Of a stretch of 63,245 bases of DNA, positions 12,048 to 21,083 are shown piece by piece. Origin of the DNA: Apilactobacillus apinorum (GTDB lineage: Bacteria > Bacillota > Bacilli > Lactobacillales > Lactobacillaceae); the NCBI RefSeq assembly GCF_001281175.1, contig NZ_KQ440395.1:1-63245 (forward strand), in the 5' to 3' direction. The notes under the pieces are model-generated. The model worked only from the letters and a program-made list of their open reading frames with translations, was not told the DNA's origin and did no database searches. Both the position numbers and the translations under genes were made by a program. Each line of letters opens with the position of its first letter. Positions within the stretch are counted from its first letter, which is position 1.

Positions 12048-13136
12048 ATGAATTATAGAAGAGAACTATCAACTATCTTATTTTTAGGTTTAACACTAGT
12101 ACTATTGTCACTCGGCGTAGATGCACATGCGGGGGTTCGTTCTTATACGCAAAAAGGGGTCGCGCTTAGAGGTGGAACAGCGACTTACTTCGTGAACAAC
12201 ACAAACTATGCAATCGTCCCTAAGTATTCTTACGGATCCAGTAATGGCTACTACGAAAGTGGCACCTATCAAAACCAACCATATTATATGTTAGCTACCG
12301 GTGGAAACTTCCGTCGCAATGCTAAAACTAGTTACTATTTACCAGTTTCATATAATTCCAGCGGTGACATGGCCAATCCGCAAAGTGTTGCCGTTTCTAA
12401 ATCAGGGCAATATGCATATGTAATGTATCCCGGATTTAGTAGCGGAATTGTCAGATATGATTTATGGAAACTAAACAGTTTAGGCGTCAACACTACTAAT
12501 ATGGCTGCGTTAAGATATGGTCTCAAGCGTCGTGATCCGCAAATCATGGCAGCGGTGAAATTTGGTCCTAGTTTAAATGTTGGTCACGGCCAATCATTAG
12601 CACTAAACCCTAAAACTAATCGTCTTTGGTTCATCAGAATGGATGTTGTAACTAGACATCCAGTATTTGTGTAGGTTAGTGCGAACATATTAGCACCAAT
12701 TAAAGAAATTAAAACCACATTTAGCCACTCATATTCAATCAATAATGAATTGGCATTTGATAATAACGGAAATGCATACACTTATGTCAAGTATCGTCCA
12801 TCAAGAAGACATGCGGGAAGCATCGTCATCTTTAAAGGAAAAATTTATGCTAAGTCAGCTAAGTTTAGAGCTATCAAACAAGGAATTGCGAACGGACCAG
12901 GGGTACAAACTCAAGGGATGAGTTACAACCCTGCTAACAACCGTCTTTACTTGGTTTCAGATGGTGTGATTACATCTGTTCCAGTTAGAAAGTTAGGCCA
13001 CTTAAAGAATAAAGATGTTAGAACCACTCGCTTTGGCACTAATTTAGAATTTGAAGGATTAGCGTTTACTGGCAGTGGAACTGGATACATTATGACCATT
13101 CGTGGTGCGCAATTATTTACAATTGAGAACTTTTAA
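12048..13136 (+). pseudogene. Secreted-protein gene split by one in-frame TAG
   Basis: One continuous frame of 363 codons is interrupted only by TAG at 12672-12674. The first part encodes 208 residues with a clear signal peptide (basic start, hydrophobic core, VDAHA cleavage region), and the frame continues as VSANILAPIKEI with no further stop to 13136. The mature part is rich in Tyr, Asn, Ser and Gly with repeated phrases such as QSVAVSKSGQYAYV and QSLALNPKTNRLW, suggesting a beta-propeller-like extracellular protein. A good ribosome binding site (AAAGGAC) and terminator remain. It could be a recent nonsense mutation, a sequencing error or, less likely, a read-through product. Confidence 0.8.
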
Positions 13137-13142
13137 AAAATG

Positions 13143-13199
13143 AAACGGGGATGCTTCGCGTATTTACAAACGTATCGCGAAAAACATTCCCGTTTTTGT
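13143..13199 (+). terminator. Long intrinsic terminator before rpsF
   Basis: AAACGGGGATG / CATTCCCGTTTTTG forms the base with an inner TTCGCG / CGCGAA stem, giving a long hairpin and T tract that closes the secreted-protein gene. Confidence 0.85.
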
Positions 13200-13244
13200 A
13201 TTGAATAATTTAGTTTTTAATGTTAAACTTATGGAACGTGAGTA

Positions 13245-13317
13245 TTTGTTATAAATAACTAGTACTCCTTACTCAGCCCAAGAGGTTGGGTCTAAAGTCC
13301 ACAAGGAGGTGTAATTC
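13245..13317 (+). promoter_or_regulatory. Candidate structured leader of the rpsF operon (S6:S18 type)
   Basis: The leader contains a hairpin CCCAA-GAGG-TTGGG (about 13277-13290). Upstream, CTCCTT (about 13263-13268) can pair with AAGGAG of the ribosome binding site just before rpsF. Many bacteria autoregulate rpsF-ssb-rpsR through an S6:S18-binding leader. The location fits, but I did not match the full published motif. Confidence 0.35.
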
Positions 13318-13608
13318 ATGGAAGAACACACATATGAAATTACTTACATCATTCGTCCAGATATGGAAGAAGGAGCTAAGAACGATTTAGTTGCTAAGTT
13401 CGACAAAATCCTAACTGACAATGGTGCTAAGATTGCTGATTCAAAAGACTGGGCAAAACGTCGCCTAGCTTACGAAATTGCCGGTTTCAATGAAGGTGTA
13501 TACCACATTGTTAACTTGACTACTGCTGACAAGACAGCTCTAGACGAATTTGACCGTCAATCAAAATTCAGTGATGACATTCTACGTCAAATGACTGTAA
13601 GAAGATAA
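13318..13608 (+). CDS. rpsF: 30S ribosomal protein S6
   Basis: A primary component of the 30S platform that binds 16S rRNA together with S18. The 96-residue protein has the usual start [14 protein letters not shown] and the segment [11 protein letters not shown], which contains the basic rRNA-contacting patch. A near-perfect AAGGAGGTG precedes the ATG. It is the first gene of rpsF-ssb-rpsR. Confidence 0.98.
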   Translation: MEEHTYEITYIIRPDMEEGAKNDLVAKFDKILTDNGAKIADSKDWAKRRLAYEIAGFNEGVYHIVNLTTADKTALDEFDRQSKFSDDILRQMTVRR

Positions 13609-13649
13609 TTTAAATTTAAACGTTTAAAAAGAGAGGAGTAATTTTCAGC

Positions 13650-14132
13650 ATGATTAATCGTACAACTTTAACAGGTAGATTAACACGGGATGTTGATTTG
13701 CGATACACTCCAAGCGGTTCTGCCGTTGGGAACTTTACCTTAGCCGTTGATCGTTCTTTTACGAACCAACAAGGTGAAAGAGAAGCGGATTTTATTAACT
13801 GTGTTATCTGGCGTAAATCCGCTGAAAACTTTGCTAACTTCACCCACAAGGGTTCTTTGGTTGGAATTGATGGTCGTATTCAAACAAGAAATTACGAAAA
13901 TCAACAAGGTCAAAGAGTATATGTTACTGAAGTTGTTGTTGAAAACTTTGCTTTACTAGAACCTCGTTCAAGTAACCAAGGTGGAAACAACATGGGCAAC
14001 AATGCTCCTCAAAACAATGCAGGAAATAACAATCCATTTGAATCACAACCATCAAACGGTGGGAATGCAGCGGATCCATTCGCTAATTCAGGTGATCAAA
14101 TTGATATTTCCGATGATGATTTACCATTTTAA
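13650..14132 (+). CDS. ssb: Single-stranded DNA-binding protein
   Basis: Coats single-stranded DNA during replication and repair. The 160-residue protein has an N-terminal OB fold (about 1-108; starts [13 protein letters not shown]), a Gly/Asn/Gln-rich linker and the conserved acidic tail ending DDDLPF, which docks partner proteins. A GAGAGGAG site precedes the ATG. It lies between rpsF and rpsR, as in most Bacilli. Confidence 0.98.
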   Translation: MINRTTLTGRLTRDVDLRYTPSGSAVGNFTLAVDRSFTNQQGEREADFINCVIWRKSAENFANFTHKGSLVGIDGRIQTRNYENQQGQRVYVTEVVVENFALLEPRSSNQGGNNMGNNAPQNNAGNNNPFESQPSNGGNAADPFANSGDQIDISDDDLPF

Positions 14133-14161
14133 TGTGTAAATAAAAGAGGAGGGAAATTCTA

Positions 14162-14398
14162 ATGGCTCAACAAAGAAGAGGTGGCCGTCGTCGCCGTAAG
14201 GTTGACTTCATCGCCGCAAACCACATCGAATACATCGATTACAAAGATACTAACCTATTAAGTCGTTTCGTATCTGAAAGAGGTAAGATTTTACCACGTC
14301 GTGTTACTGGTACTAGTGCTAAGAACCAACGTAAGTTAACTCTTGCTATCAAACGTGCACGTATCATGGGCTTAATGCCATTCGTTTCAGAAGACTAA
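14162..14398 (+). CDS. rpsR: 30S ribosomal protein S18
   Basis: A 78-residue basic protein that forms a heterodimer with S6 on the platform. It shows an Arg-rich N-terminus (RRGGRRRRK), the core [17 protein letters not shown] and [13 protein letters not shown]. It contains no cysteines, so it is the zinc-independent form. It is preceded by AGAGGAGGG and followed by two hairpins. Confidence 0.98.
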   Translation: MAQQRRGGRRRRKVDFIAANHIEYIDYKDTNLLSRFVSERGKILPRRVTGTSAKNQRKLTLAIKRARIMGLMPFVSED

Positions 14399-14410
14399 AA
14401 ATAAATTTTG

Positions 14411-14442
14411 GCTAGGACTGACTATTCAGTCCTAGTTTTTTT
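14411..14442 (+). terminator. Intrinsic terminator of rpsF-ssb-rpsR
   Basis: CTAGGACTGA (14412-14421) pairs perfectly with TCAGTCCTAG (14426-14435) around a 4-nt loop, followed by seven T. Confidence 0.9.
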
Positions 14443-14466
14443 ATGTGATAATATTTCAAGAATAGA

Positions 14467-14500
14467 TGGAATACAATTAATGATTGTATTCCATTTTTTT
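14467..14500 (+). terminator. Second terminator-like hairpin between rpsR and gdpP
   Basis: TGGAATACAAT (14467-14477) pairs with ATTGTATTCCA (14483-14493), followed by seven T. It lies 25 bp beyond the first terminator with no gene between. It is either a back-up terminator or the end of a very short transcript. Confidence 0.75.
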
Positions 14501-14559
14501 GATTAGTCGCCGAATGTGATAAAATATAGATATAAAAAAATAGCAAAAGAGGAGTTACA

Positions 14560-16596
14560 ATGAAGAAATTGTTCTCATTAACTAACCTCCCACCATTTTT
14601 AAAGAATAATGTTTTAAGGTGGATTGCGTTAGCTTTAACGGTATTGTCAATTTTCGGATTGGTTGTATCCTTCCTATATAACTTGACTGCCGGAATCGTA
14701 TTTCTAGTGTGCGTTTGTTCATTACTATCTTATATCTTCAAAAAGATGAATGATCTAAGCGTCAGTACCGATAATTATATTTCAGATTTATCATATCGTA
14801 TGCACCGTGGCGAACAAGAAACACTTTTGGAAATGCCAGTTGGTGTCTTAATGATCAGTGAAACAGGAGCTATTGAATGGGTCAACCCATACTTAACCCC
14901 TTATTTTGGTGACCAAGATTTACTTGGTAAGACAATTGAAGAAGTAAATGAAGAATTAGCCACTATCGTTGAAAACAACTGGGATAATCCAGATTATGCA
15001 ACCATTAAGTGGAATGATCATTACTTTACAATGTTAGTCCAAAAGGAATATCGCACCATTTATATGATGGATATTACAAAGTATTATCAAATTGAAAAAG
15101 ACTATAACGATGAAAAAATCGCGATTGGTCAAGTTTTCTTGGATAACTATGATGAAATTACTCAATCAATGACCGACCAGGAAATTTCTAATTTGAATAA
15201 CTATGTTACTAACGAATTAACTAAATGGGCCCAAGAATTTGGTTTCTTCATCAAACAAGTTGATGAAGATCACTACATTATGATGGCCTATTCTAAGATT
15301 TTGAAAAACATCGAAGATGATAAGTTTAGCATCTTAGACCAAATTCGTGAATCAACATCTAAGCAAAATTACCCATTAACATTAAGTATTGGGATTGCTT
15401 ATGGTGAAGACAATTTAAATGATTTATCAGAACAAGCACAAAGCGATTTAGACTTAGCGCTAGGTCGTGGTGGGGATCAAGTTGTGGTAAAAGCTAAAGA
15501 CCACGAAGCTCGTTTCTATGGTGGAAAAACTAACCCAATGGAAAAGAGAACCAGAGTCCGTGCTCGTATGATTTCTCAAGCTTTACAAGAATTATTCAAG
15601 GAAGCTGATACCATCTTTGTTCAAGGTCATAGTCAACCTGATATGGATTCTATTGGTGCTGGATTAGGGATTCGTCGTTTAGCACAAATGAATGATAAAA
15701 AGTGTTATGTGGTTATTCCTGATGGGACTTTCCATTCTGATGTTCAACGTCTAATCGATAAAACTAAGGAAGATGAAGCCTTAGCTGAATATATTATTAC
15801 ACCAGAAGAAGCCCTTCAAATCGCAACTGACAACAGTTTATTAATTATGGTCGACCATTCTAAACCATCAATGAGTGTTTCTAAGGAACTATATGAACGT
15901 TTAGAAAACAAGGTCATGATTATTGACCACCATAGACGTGGTGAAGAATTCCCAGAAAACCCAGTCTTGGTATATATCGAACCATACGCATCATCAACAT
16001 GTGAATTGATTACTGAAATGTTTGAATATCAATCACAAGATGCTCAACCAGTAAGCAAGTTAGAAGCAACTGCGATGTTAACTGGTATCTTTGTGGACAC
16101 TAAGCAGTTTACATTGAGAACAGGGACTAGAACTTTTGATGCTGCATCATATCTACGTTCAGCTGGTGCTGATTCGGAAGAAATGCAACAATTTATGCGT
16201 GAAAATCCAGATAGTTACATGGCTAGAATGCACTTAATCTCTAAGGCTCAAGTAATTGAAGGTCATGAAAACATGATGTATGTAGCTGGTGAACAAGACT
16301 TAACTTATGACCCAGTTACCGCTGCTCAAGCAGCTGATTCCATGTTAAACATGTCTGGAGTCGACGCTTCATTTGTAATTACTCGCCGTCCTGAAGATCT
16401 AGTCGGAATTTCTGCTAGAAGTAATGGTGAAGTAAACGTACAAAGAGTGATGGAAGAATTAGGTGGTGGAGGACATCTATCTAGTGGTGCCACTCAAATT
16501 GCTGATAAGACAATTGAAGAAGTCGTAGCAATGCTAATGGACTCCATCAATGAAGTCAAAAATGAAGAAGCTCCAGAAGAATCAGAAGACAATTAA
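14560..16596 (+). CDS. gdpP: Cyclic-di-AMP phosphodiesterase GdpP
   Basis: Hydrolyses c-di-AMP, the second messenger that controls potassium uptake, osmolyte transport and wall homeostasis. The 678-residue protein has two N-terminal membrane helices (about 18-60), a PAS-like domain (about 85-150), a degenerate GGDEF domain (about 170-305), a DHH domain with GHSQPDMDSIG near 355, MVDHSKP and IIDHHRRGEE near 420-455, and a DHHA1 domain ending GGGGHLSSGAT near 635. All catalytic motifs are intact. It precedes rplI and dnaB in the conserved order. Confidence 0.97.
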   Translation: MKKLFSLTNLPPFLKNNVLRWIALALTVLSIFGLVVSFLYNLTAGIVFLVCVCSLLSYIFKKMNDLSVSTDNYISDLSYRMHRGEQETLLEMPVGVLMISETGAIEWVNPYLTPYFGDQDLLGKTIEEVNEELATIVENNWDNPDYATIKWNDHYFTMLVQKEYRTIYMMDITKYYQIEKDYNDEKIAIGQVFLDNYDEITQSMTDQEISNLNNYVTNELTKWAQEFGFFIKQVDEDHYIMMAYSKILKNIEDDKFSILDQIRESTSKQNYPLTLSIGIAYGEDNLNDLSEQAQSDLDLALGRGGDQVVVKAKDHEARFYGGKTNPMEKRTRVRARMISQALQELFKEADTIFVQGHSQPDMDSIGAGLGIRRLAQMNDKKCYVVIPDGTFHSDVQRLIDKTKEDEALAEYIITPEEALQIATDNSLLIMVDHSKPSMSVSKELYERLENKVMIIDHHRRGEEFPENPVLVYIEPYASSTCELITEMFEYQSQDAQPVSKLEATAMLTGIFVDTKQFTLRTGTRTFDAASYLRSAGADSEEMQQFMRENPDSYMARMHLISKAQVIEGHENMMYVAGEQDLTYDPVTAAQAADSMLNMSGVDASFVITRRPEDLVGISARSNGEVNVQRVMEELGGGGHLSSGATQIADKTIEEVVAMLMDSINEVKNEEAPEESEDN

Positions 16597-16659
16597 TTCA
16601 TTTAAAAAAGCGCCTAGAGAGTTTATAATAATGTAAAGATATTAAGAGGAGTGATTTGA

Positions 16660-17112
16660 ATGAAAGTTATATTTTTAGAAGATGTTCGTGGTAAAGGTAA
16701 ACGTGGAGAAATCAAGAACGTTTCAGACGGATATGCACAAAACTTCTTAATTAAACAAGGTAAAGCGAAGGAAGCAACTAACTCAGCTATGAGCCAACTA
16801 AATGGTGAAAAGAAAGCTGAAGCCAAAGAAGCTGCTGCTGAACTAGCTGAAGCAAAAGACTTAAAGAAAACAATCGAAGATGACAAATGCGTAATTGAAC
16901 TAACTGCTAAAGTTGGTGCTGACGGTCGTCTATTCGGTTCAGTTTCATCAAAACAAATCGTTTCAGAAATGCAAAAACAACATAACATTAAGATTGATAA
17001 AAGAAAGATTGAATTAGGTGATCCAATCAGAACATTGGGTTACACTAATGTACCAGTCAAGCTACACAAGGAAGTTACCGCAACATTGCGCGTCCATGTT
17101 AGTGAACAATAA
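16660..17112 (+). CDS. rplI: 50S ribosomal protein L9
   Basis: A two-domain ribosomal protein at the base of the L1 stalk. The 150-residue protein starts [18 protein letters not shown], continues into [11 protein letters not shown], has a long Ala/Glu/Lys central helix (about 45-75) and a C-terminal domain with GRLFGSV. It has an AAGAGGAG site and a TATAAT-like box about 30 bp upstream, so it may be transcribed independently of gdpP. Confidence 0.98.
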   Translation: MKVIFLEDVRGKGKRGEIKNVSDGYAQNFLIKQGKAKEATNSAMSQLNGEKKAEAKEAAAELAEAKDLKKTIEDDKCVIELTAKVGADGRLFGSVSSKQIVSEMQKQHNIKIDKRKIELGDPIRTLGYTNVPVKLHKEVTATLRVHVSEQ

Positions 17113-17138
17113 AAAGTTTCAAGAAATCGAGGGGTAAT

Positions 17139-18530
17139 ATGAATAACAATTTAACAAATAGTAATTCATTGCCTCCACAGGATTTAGCTTCAGAAAAGGC
17201 GGTCTTGGGGGCGGTCTTACTAGATAATGATAGATTAGCTGAATCACAAGAGTTTATTACCTCTGAAGATTTCTACAGTCAAAAAAATCGATTGATTTTT
17301 GCTGCCATGGAAACGCTGGGTGATAAGGGTGACCCAATTGATGCCACTACTTTACGTAGTCAATTGGAAGGTGAACACAATCTAGAAGATGCTGGAAACA
17401 TTGAATACATCGTCGAAATTGCTACCACTACTCCTAGTGCTGCCAACGTCGCAGCCTATGCTAAATCAGTTCATGAAAAATCAATTGCAAGACGTTTGAT
17501 TAAAACTGCCAGCGATATTGTTGCTGAAGGTTATAACAACGACGGAAATATTGATGAAGTTTTAGATAATGCTGAACGATCCATTTTAAATGTTTCCGAA
17601 AATCGTAATAGTACAGACTTCAGATCAATTTTTGATGTTTTGCAAGTTACAATGCAAGACATTGAAGATTTATCAAAACAAAAGTCAGAGATTACCGGTC
17701 TATCAACTGGTTTCCCAGCACTAGATAAGATGACTACTGGTCTTCATGATGATGAATTAATCATCCTAGCTGCTCGTCCAGCCGTTGGTAAGACAGCGTT
17801 TGCCCTTAACTTAGCGCAAAACGTTGGGACTAAGTCTGGTAAGGCGGTTGCTATTTTCAGTTTGGAAATGAGTGCCGAATCATTAGTTAGTCGTATGCTT
17901 TGTGCCGAAGGAAATATCAATGCCAATCACTTAAGAACTGGTCAATTGAGTCCTGAAGAATTAGACAATTTATACGTGGCAACTGGTAGTTTGGGTGAAG
18001 CTGAAATTTACATTGATGATACTGCCGGAACTAAAATCTCTGAAATCAGAGCGAAAACGCGTCGTTTAGCTAAAGATACTAATAACCTTGGGTTAATTGT
18101 TATCGATTATTTGCAACTGGTTGATGGTGGAAGTCAAGAAAACCGTCAACAAGAAGTTTCATACATTTCACGTCAATTGAAAAAGATTGCCAAGGAACTG
18201 GGTGTCCCAGTAATTGCGCTATCTCAATTGTCTCGTGGTGTGGAACAACGACAAGATAAACGTCCGGTTTTATCAGATATTCGTGAATCTGGATCAATTG
18301 AACAAGATGCCGATATCGTTGCCTTCTTATACCGTGATGATTATTACGAACGTGAAGGCGAAGATGATGACGATGAACCATCAGAAACACAAACAAATGA
18401 AGATGTTGGTGAAGTTGAAGTAATTATCGAAAAGAACCGTTCAGGTCCTCGTGGAACTGTGAAATTACTTTTCATTAAATCGCATAATAAATTTTCATCG
18501 ATTGCATACAATCCAGATGATCAAGGTTAG
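17139..18530 (+). CDS. dnaB: Replicative DNA helicase (DnaB family)
   Basis: The hexameric helicase that unwinds DNA at the fork (called DnaC in Bacillus subtilis). The 463-residue protein has an N-terminal primase-binding domain (about 10-150) and a RecA-like motor domain with Walker A RPAVGKTAFALN near 210, Walker B LIVIDYLQL near 320 and the ESGSIEQDAD segment near 385. An acidic insertion (EGEDDDDE) near 410 is typical of lactobacilli. A terminator follows at 18540. Confidence 0.98.
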   Translation: MNNNLTNSNSLPPQDLASEKAVLGAVLLDNDRLAESQEFITSEDFYSQKNRLIFAAMETLGDKGDPIDATTLRSQLEGEHNLEDAGNIEYIVEIATTTPSAANVAAYAKSVHEKSIARRLIKTASDIVAEGYNNDGNIDEVLDNAERSILNVSENRNSTDFRSIFDVLQVTMQDIEDLSKQKSEITGLSTGFPALDKMTTGLHDDELIILAARPAVGKTAFALNLAQNVGTKSGKAVAIFSLEMSAESLVSRMLCAEGNINANHLRTGQLSPEELDNLYVATGSLGEAEIYIDDTAGTKISEIRAKTRRLAKDTNNLGLIVIDYLQLVDGGSQENRQQEVSYISRQLKKIAKELGVPVIALSQLSRGVEQRQDKRPVLSDIRESGSIEQDADIVAFLYRDDYYEREGEDDDDEPSETQTNEDVGEVEVIIEKNRSGPRGTVKLLFIKSHNKFSSIAYNPDDQG

Positions 18531-18538
18531 AGAAAAAC

Positions 18539-18569
18539 TAAATCCTTAGCACAGCTAAGGATTTTTTTG
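18539..18569 (+). terminator. Intrinsic terminator of dnaB
   Basis: AAATCCTTAGC / GCTAAGGATTT hairpin followed by T residues. Confidence 0.88.
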
Positions 18570-18591
18570 TAAAAAATACGGGGGTGACTTG

Positions 18592-19773
18592 ATGAATGAA
18601 ATTAAGCTGCATTGGTTATTTCTAGGTTCGTTAATTAATAATATTGCGGTTAGTACCGTTTGGCCGCTGACTACGGTATATATGCATGATGCATTGGGGA
18701 AGAGTTTAACTGAGGTGGGAATAATTCTATTCCTATACTCGTCTTCAAACGTGTTGGGTAATTATATCTCAGGGAAGTTATTCGACCGTCATAACCGTTA
18801 TTTTTTGACGATTTTAGGAATTATTGGTTCTATCTTAATCTCATCCGGACTGATCTTTTTTAATGGATGGCCATTTTACCCAATTGGGTTAGTTTTATTT
18901 GGATTTACGACCGGTTGGAACTTAACAATGATTAATTCGTTAGGAACAACTGTCCATTTAAAATCAGGACGATTCATTTTTAACATGTTGTACTTAGCGC
19001 AAAACGTGGGGGTTGTATTCGGGACAATTGCGGTTGGTTTCATTTATCCAATCGGGATTGGATATGTCTTCATGTTATCGACCGTTATTTTAATTATTTA
19101 TGGAATTAGCGCGATTTTAACTTACCATAAACCAGGATCAATTTACCCTGTTAAACGAGATAAGGAAAAAGCGGTCAAGGTGAAGTTACCAAAACCAAAT
19201 CTAACAATTATCGCTACATTCTTTTTCACATTATCAATCATTTGGATTGTCTATGAACAATGGGTATCCAACATGTCGGTCTACATTACCGGATCTGGAA
19301 TTCCATTATCAATGTATAGCTTATTGTGGACACTAAACGCTTTCTTATTAGTTATCTTCCAATTGGTAATTAATTGGATTGCGCAAAAACATGATAGTTT
19401 ATACTTCCAAATTTACTTTGGGATTTTATTTATTGGCTTATCATTCTTTACATTGATTTTCACGAAAACTTACCCAGGATTTGTTTTATCAATGGTAGTG
19501 CTAACTATCGGTGAAGCTTCGGTAATTCCGTCGATTCCAGCGCTAGTAAATGAATTAACACCAGTCGCAGTCAAAGGAAAATACCAAGGATTAACCAATG
19601 CATTTTCATCAATTGGAAGAGCGATTGGACCTTTGGTAGGTGGAGTCATTATTGATTTCACTTCATACGGGATGCTGTTTATTCTATGTACGATTGCCTG
19701 TGTCGCGATTATTATCGGTTCAGAAATCGTTTCTAGATATGCTCGTAATAAAGTAACTAAATATTCAGAATAA
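18592..19773 (+). CDS. MFS transporter of unknown substrate
   Basis: A 393-residue polytopic protein with about 12 predicted membrane helices and the MFS loop motif GKLFDRHNRYF between helices 2 and 3. A short basic central loop (about 185-200) divides two six-helix halves, and GRAIGPLVGG lies in helix 11. I start at the ATG 18592, which has GGGGGTG 6 bp upstream, rather than the in-frame TTG before it. It is a single-gene transcript between terminators. An exporter role is likely but unproven. Confidence 0.85.
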   Translation: MNEIKLHWLFLGSLINNIAVSTVWPLTTVYMHDALGKSLTEVGIILFLYSSSNVLGNYISGKLFDRHNRYFLTILGIIGSILISSGLIFFNGWPFYPIGLVLFGFTTGWNLTMINSLGTTVHLKSGRFIFNMLYLAQNVGVVFGTIAVGFIYPIGIGYVFMLSTVILIIYGISAILTYHKPGSIYPVKRDKEKAVKVKLPKPNLTIIATFFFTLSIIWIVYEQWVSNMSVYITGSGIPLSMYSLLWTLNAFLLVIFQLVINWIAQKHDSLYFQIYFGILFIGLSFFTLIFTKTYPGFVLSMVVLTIGEASVIPSIPALVNELTPVAVKGKYQGLTNAFSSIGRAIGPLVGGVIIDFTSYGMLFILCTIACVAIIIGSEIVSRYARNKVTKYSE

Positions 19774-19810
19774 AAAGGTTTACTACAAATAAGTAGTAAA
19801 CCTTTTTTAT
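19772..19810 (+). terminator. Intrinsic terminator after the second MFS gene
   Basis: AAAAGGTTTACTAC pairs with GTAGTAAACCTTTT, followed by a T tract. Confidence 0.88.
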
Positions 19811-19916
19811 TTTTCTAATATTAAATTAATAATTCGTTTGACATTGCCCATCTATGTAGAATATTATTAACTAAACTTTTCTAATTATTTTCTAATAAAA
19901 GAAGGAGGTAATTAAT

Positions 19917-21083
19917 ATGTCCAAGCTAATCGGTAAGATTAGTCAAAAGATGAAAAATTCCAAACCGGATCAAATATTATCTTTTGGCGCTTCAATTTCT
20001 CATGTTGAGGGATTGATACCATTAACAATTGGAGAACCTGATTTCAACACTCCAACACATATTAAACAAGCCGCTATTGATGCGATTAACGACAATCAAA
20101 GCCACTACACAGACTCACGTGGAATTGAAGAATTAAGAAAGGCAGCTGTCGATTTCGTTGCCAGAAAGTATGATATTCATTACGATGCTGATTCTGAAGT
20201 GATTATCACAGTTGGGGTGACTGAAGCTATTTTCGATACTTTAGCAGCCATCTTAGACCCAGGCGATGAAGTCATTATTCCAACTCCTGCATTTTCACCA
20301 TACTTTAATTGCGTTGAATTCTTTGGCGCTCACTCAGTTGAAATTGATACCTCTAAAGACGGGTTTGTATTAACGCCAGCAGTATTGGATGAAACACTTC
20401 AAAATCATCCAAAAGCCAAGGCCATCATATTAAATACACCTAACAATCCCAGCGGTGTTTCATACAACGAGGAAGAAATTAAAGCATTGTCAGATGTAAT
20501 TAAAAAATATGATGTTTTCTGTATTAGTGATGAAATTTACAGTGAGTTAAATTATGAACACGAACATACTTCAATTGCAAAATACATACCAGAACAAACA
20601 ATTGTCTATAATGGTGTTTCCAAGTCACATGCGATGACTGGATGGCGTATCGGGGTCATTTATGCCCCTGCTGATATCATTACAGCAATTAAATCCGTTC
20701 ATGAATATACGGTTAGCGCATTGACCGCAAACGCACAATTTGCGGCTGTAGAAGCCTTTACTAACGGTAGGGATGATGGTGTTAAAATGCGTGAAATTTA
20801 TCGCATTCGCCGTGATTTATTACACCAAGGGTTAACAGAAGCAGGGATTGAAAGTGTTAAACCAAGTGGAGCCTTTTATATCTTTGCTAAAATTCCAAAT
20901 CGATTTGGCGATGATGATTTTGCCTTTTGTCGTCGTCTAGCTACTGAAGCAAAAGTTGGTAGTGTTCCCGGTAGTGCTTTTGGTAAAGCCGGTCGCGGTT
21001 ATTTCCGTTTAAGCTATGCTACTAGTGAAGACAATCTGAAGGAAGCAATTCGTCGAATTAAAAAATTTGTGGGGGAAAATTAG
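19917..21083 (+). CDS. PLP-dependent aminotransferase (class I/II, aromatic or branched-chain type)
   Basis: Transfers the amino group of an amino acid to 2-oxoglutarate. The 388-residue protein has family motifs GEPDFNTP near 38, HYTDSRGIEELR near 62, NTPNNPSG near 170 and the PLP-lysine segment YNGVSKSHAMTGWRIG near 230. AAGGAGG precedes the ATG. The stop codon abuts the start of a D-2-hydroxyacid dehydrogenase, so the pair probably converts amino acids to D-hydroxy acids such as phenyllactate while reoxidising NADH. Family members include PatA/AraT; exact specificity is not readable. Confidence 0.9.
   Translation: MSKLIGKISQKMKNSKPDQILSFGASISHVEGLIPLTIGEPDFNTPTHIKQAAIDAINDNQSHYTDSRGIEELRKAAVDFVARKYDIHYDADSEVIITVGVTEAIFDTLAAILDPGDEVIIPTPAFSPYFNCVEFFGAHSVEIDTSKDGFVLTPAVLDETLQNHPKAKAIILNTPNNPSGVSYNEEEIKALSDVIKKYDVFCISDEIYSELNYEHEHTSIAKYIPEQTIVYNGVSKSHAMTGWRIGVIYAPADIITAIKSVHEYTVSALTANAQFAAVEAFTNGRDDGVKMREIYRIRRDLLHQGLTEAGIESVKPSGAFYIFAKIPNRFGDDDFAFCRRLATEAKVGSVPGSAFGKAGRGYFRLSYATSEDNLKEAIRRIKKFVGEN

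Noticed and set aside
12675-13136. Independent gene downstream of the amber codon
   Set aside because: The ATG at 12750 lacks a ribosome binding site and the upstream frame stays open to the TAG, so it is the second half of one gene.
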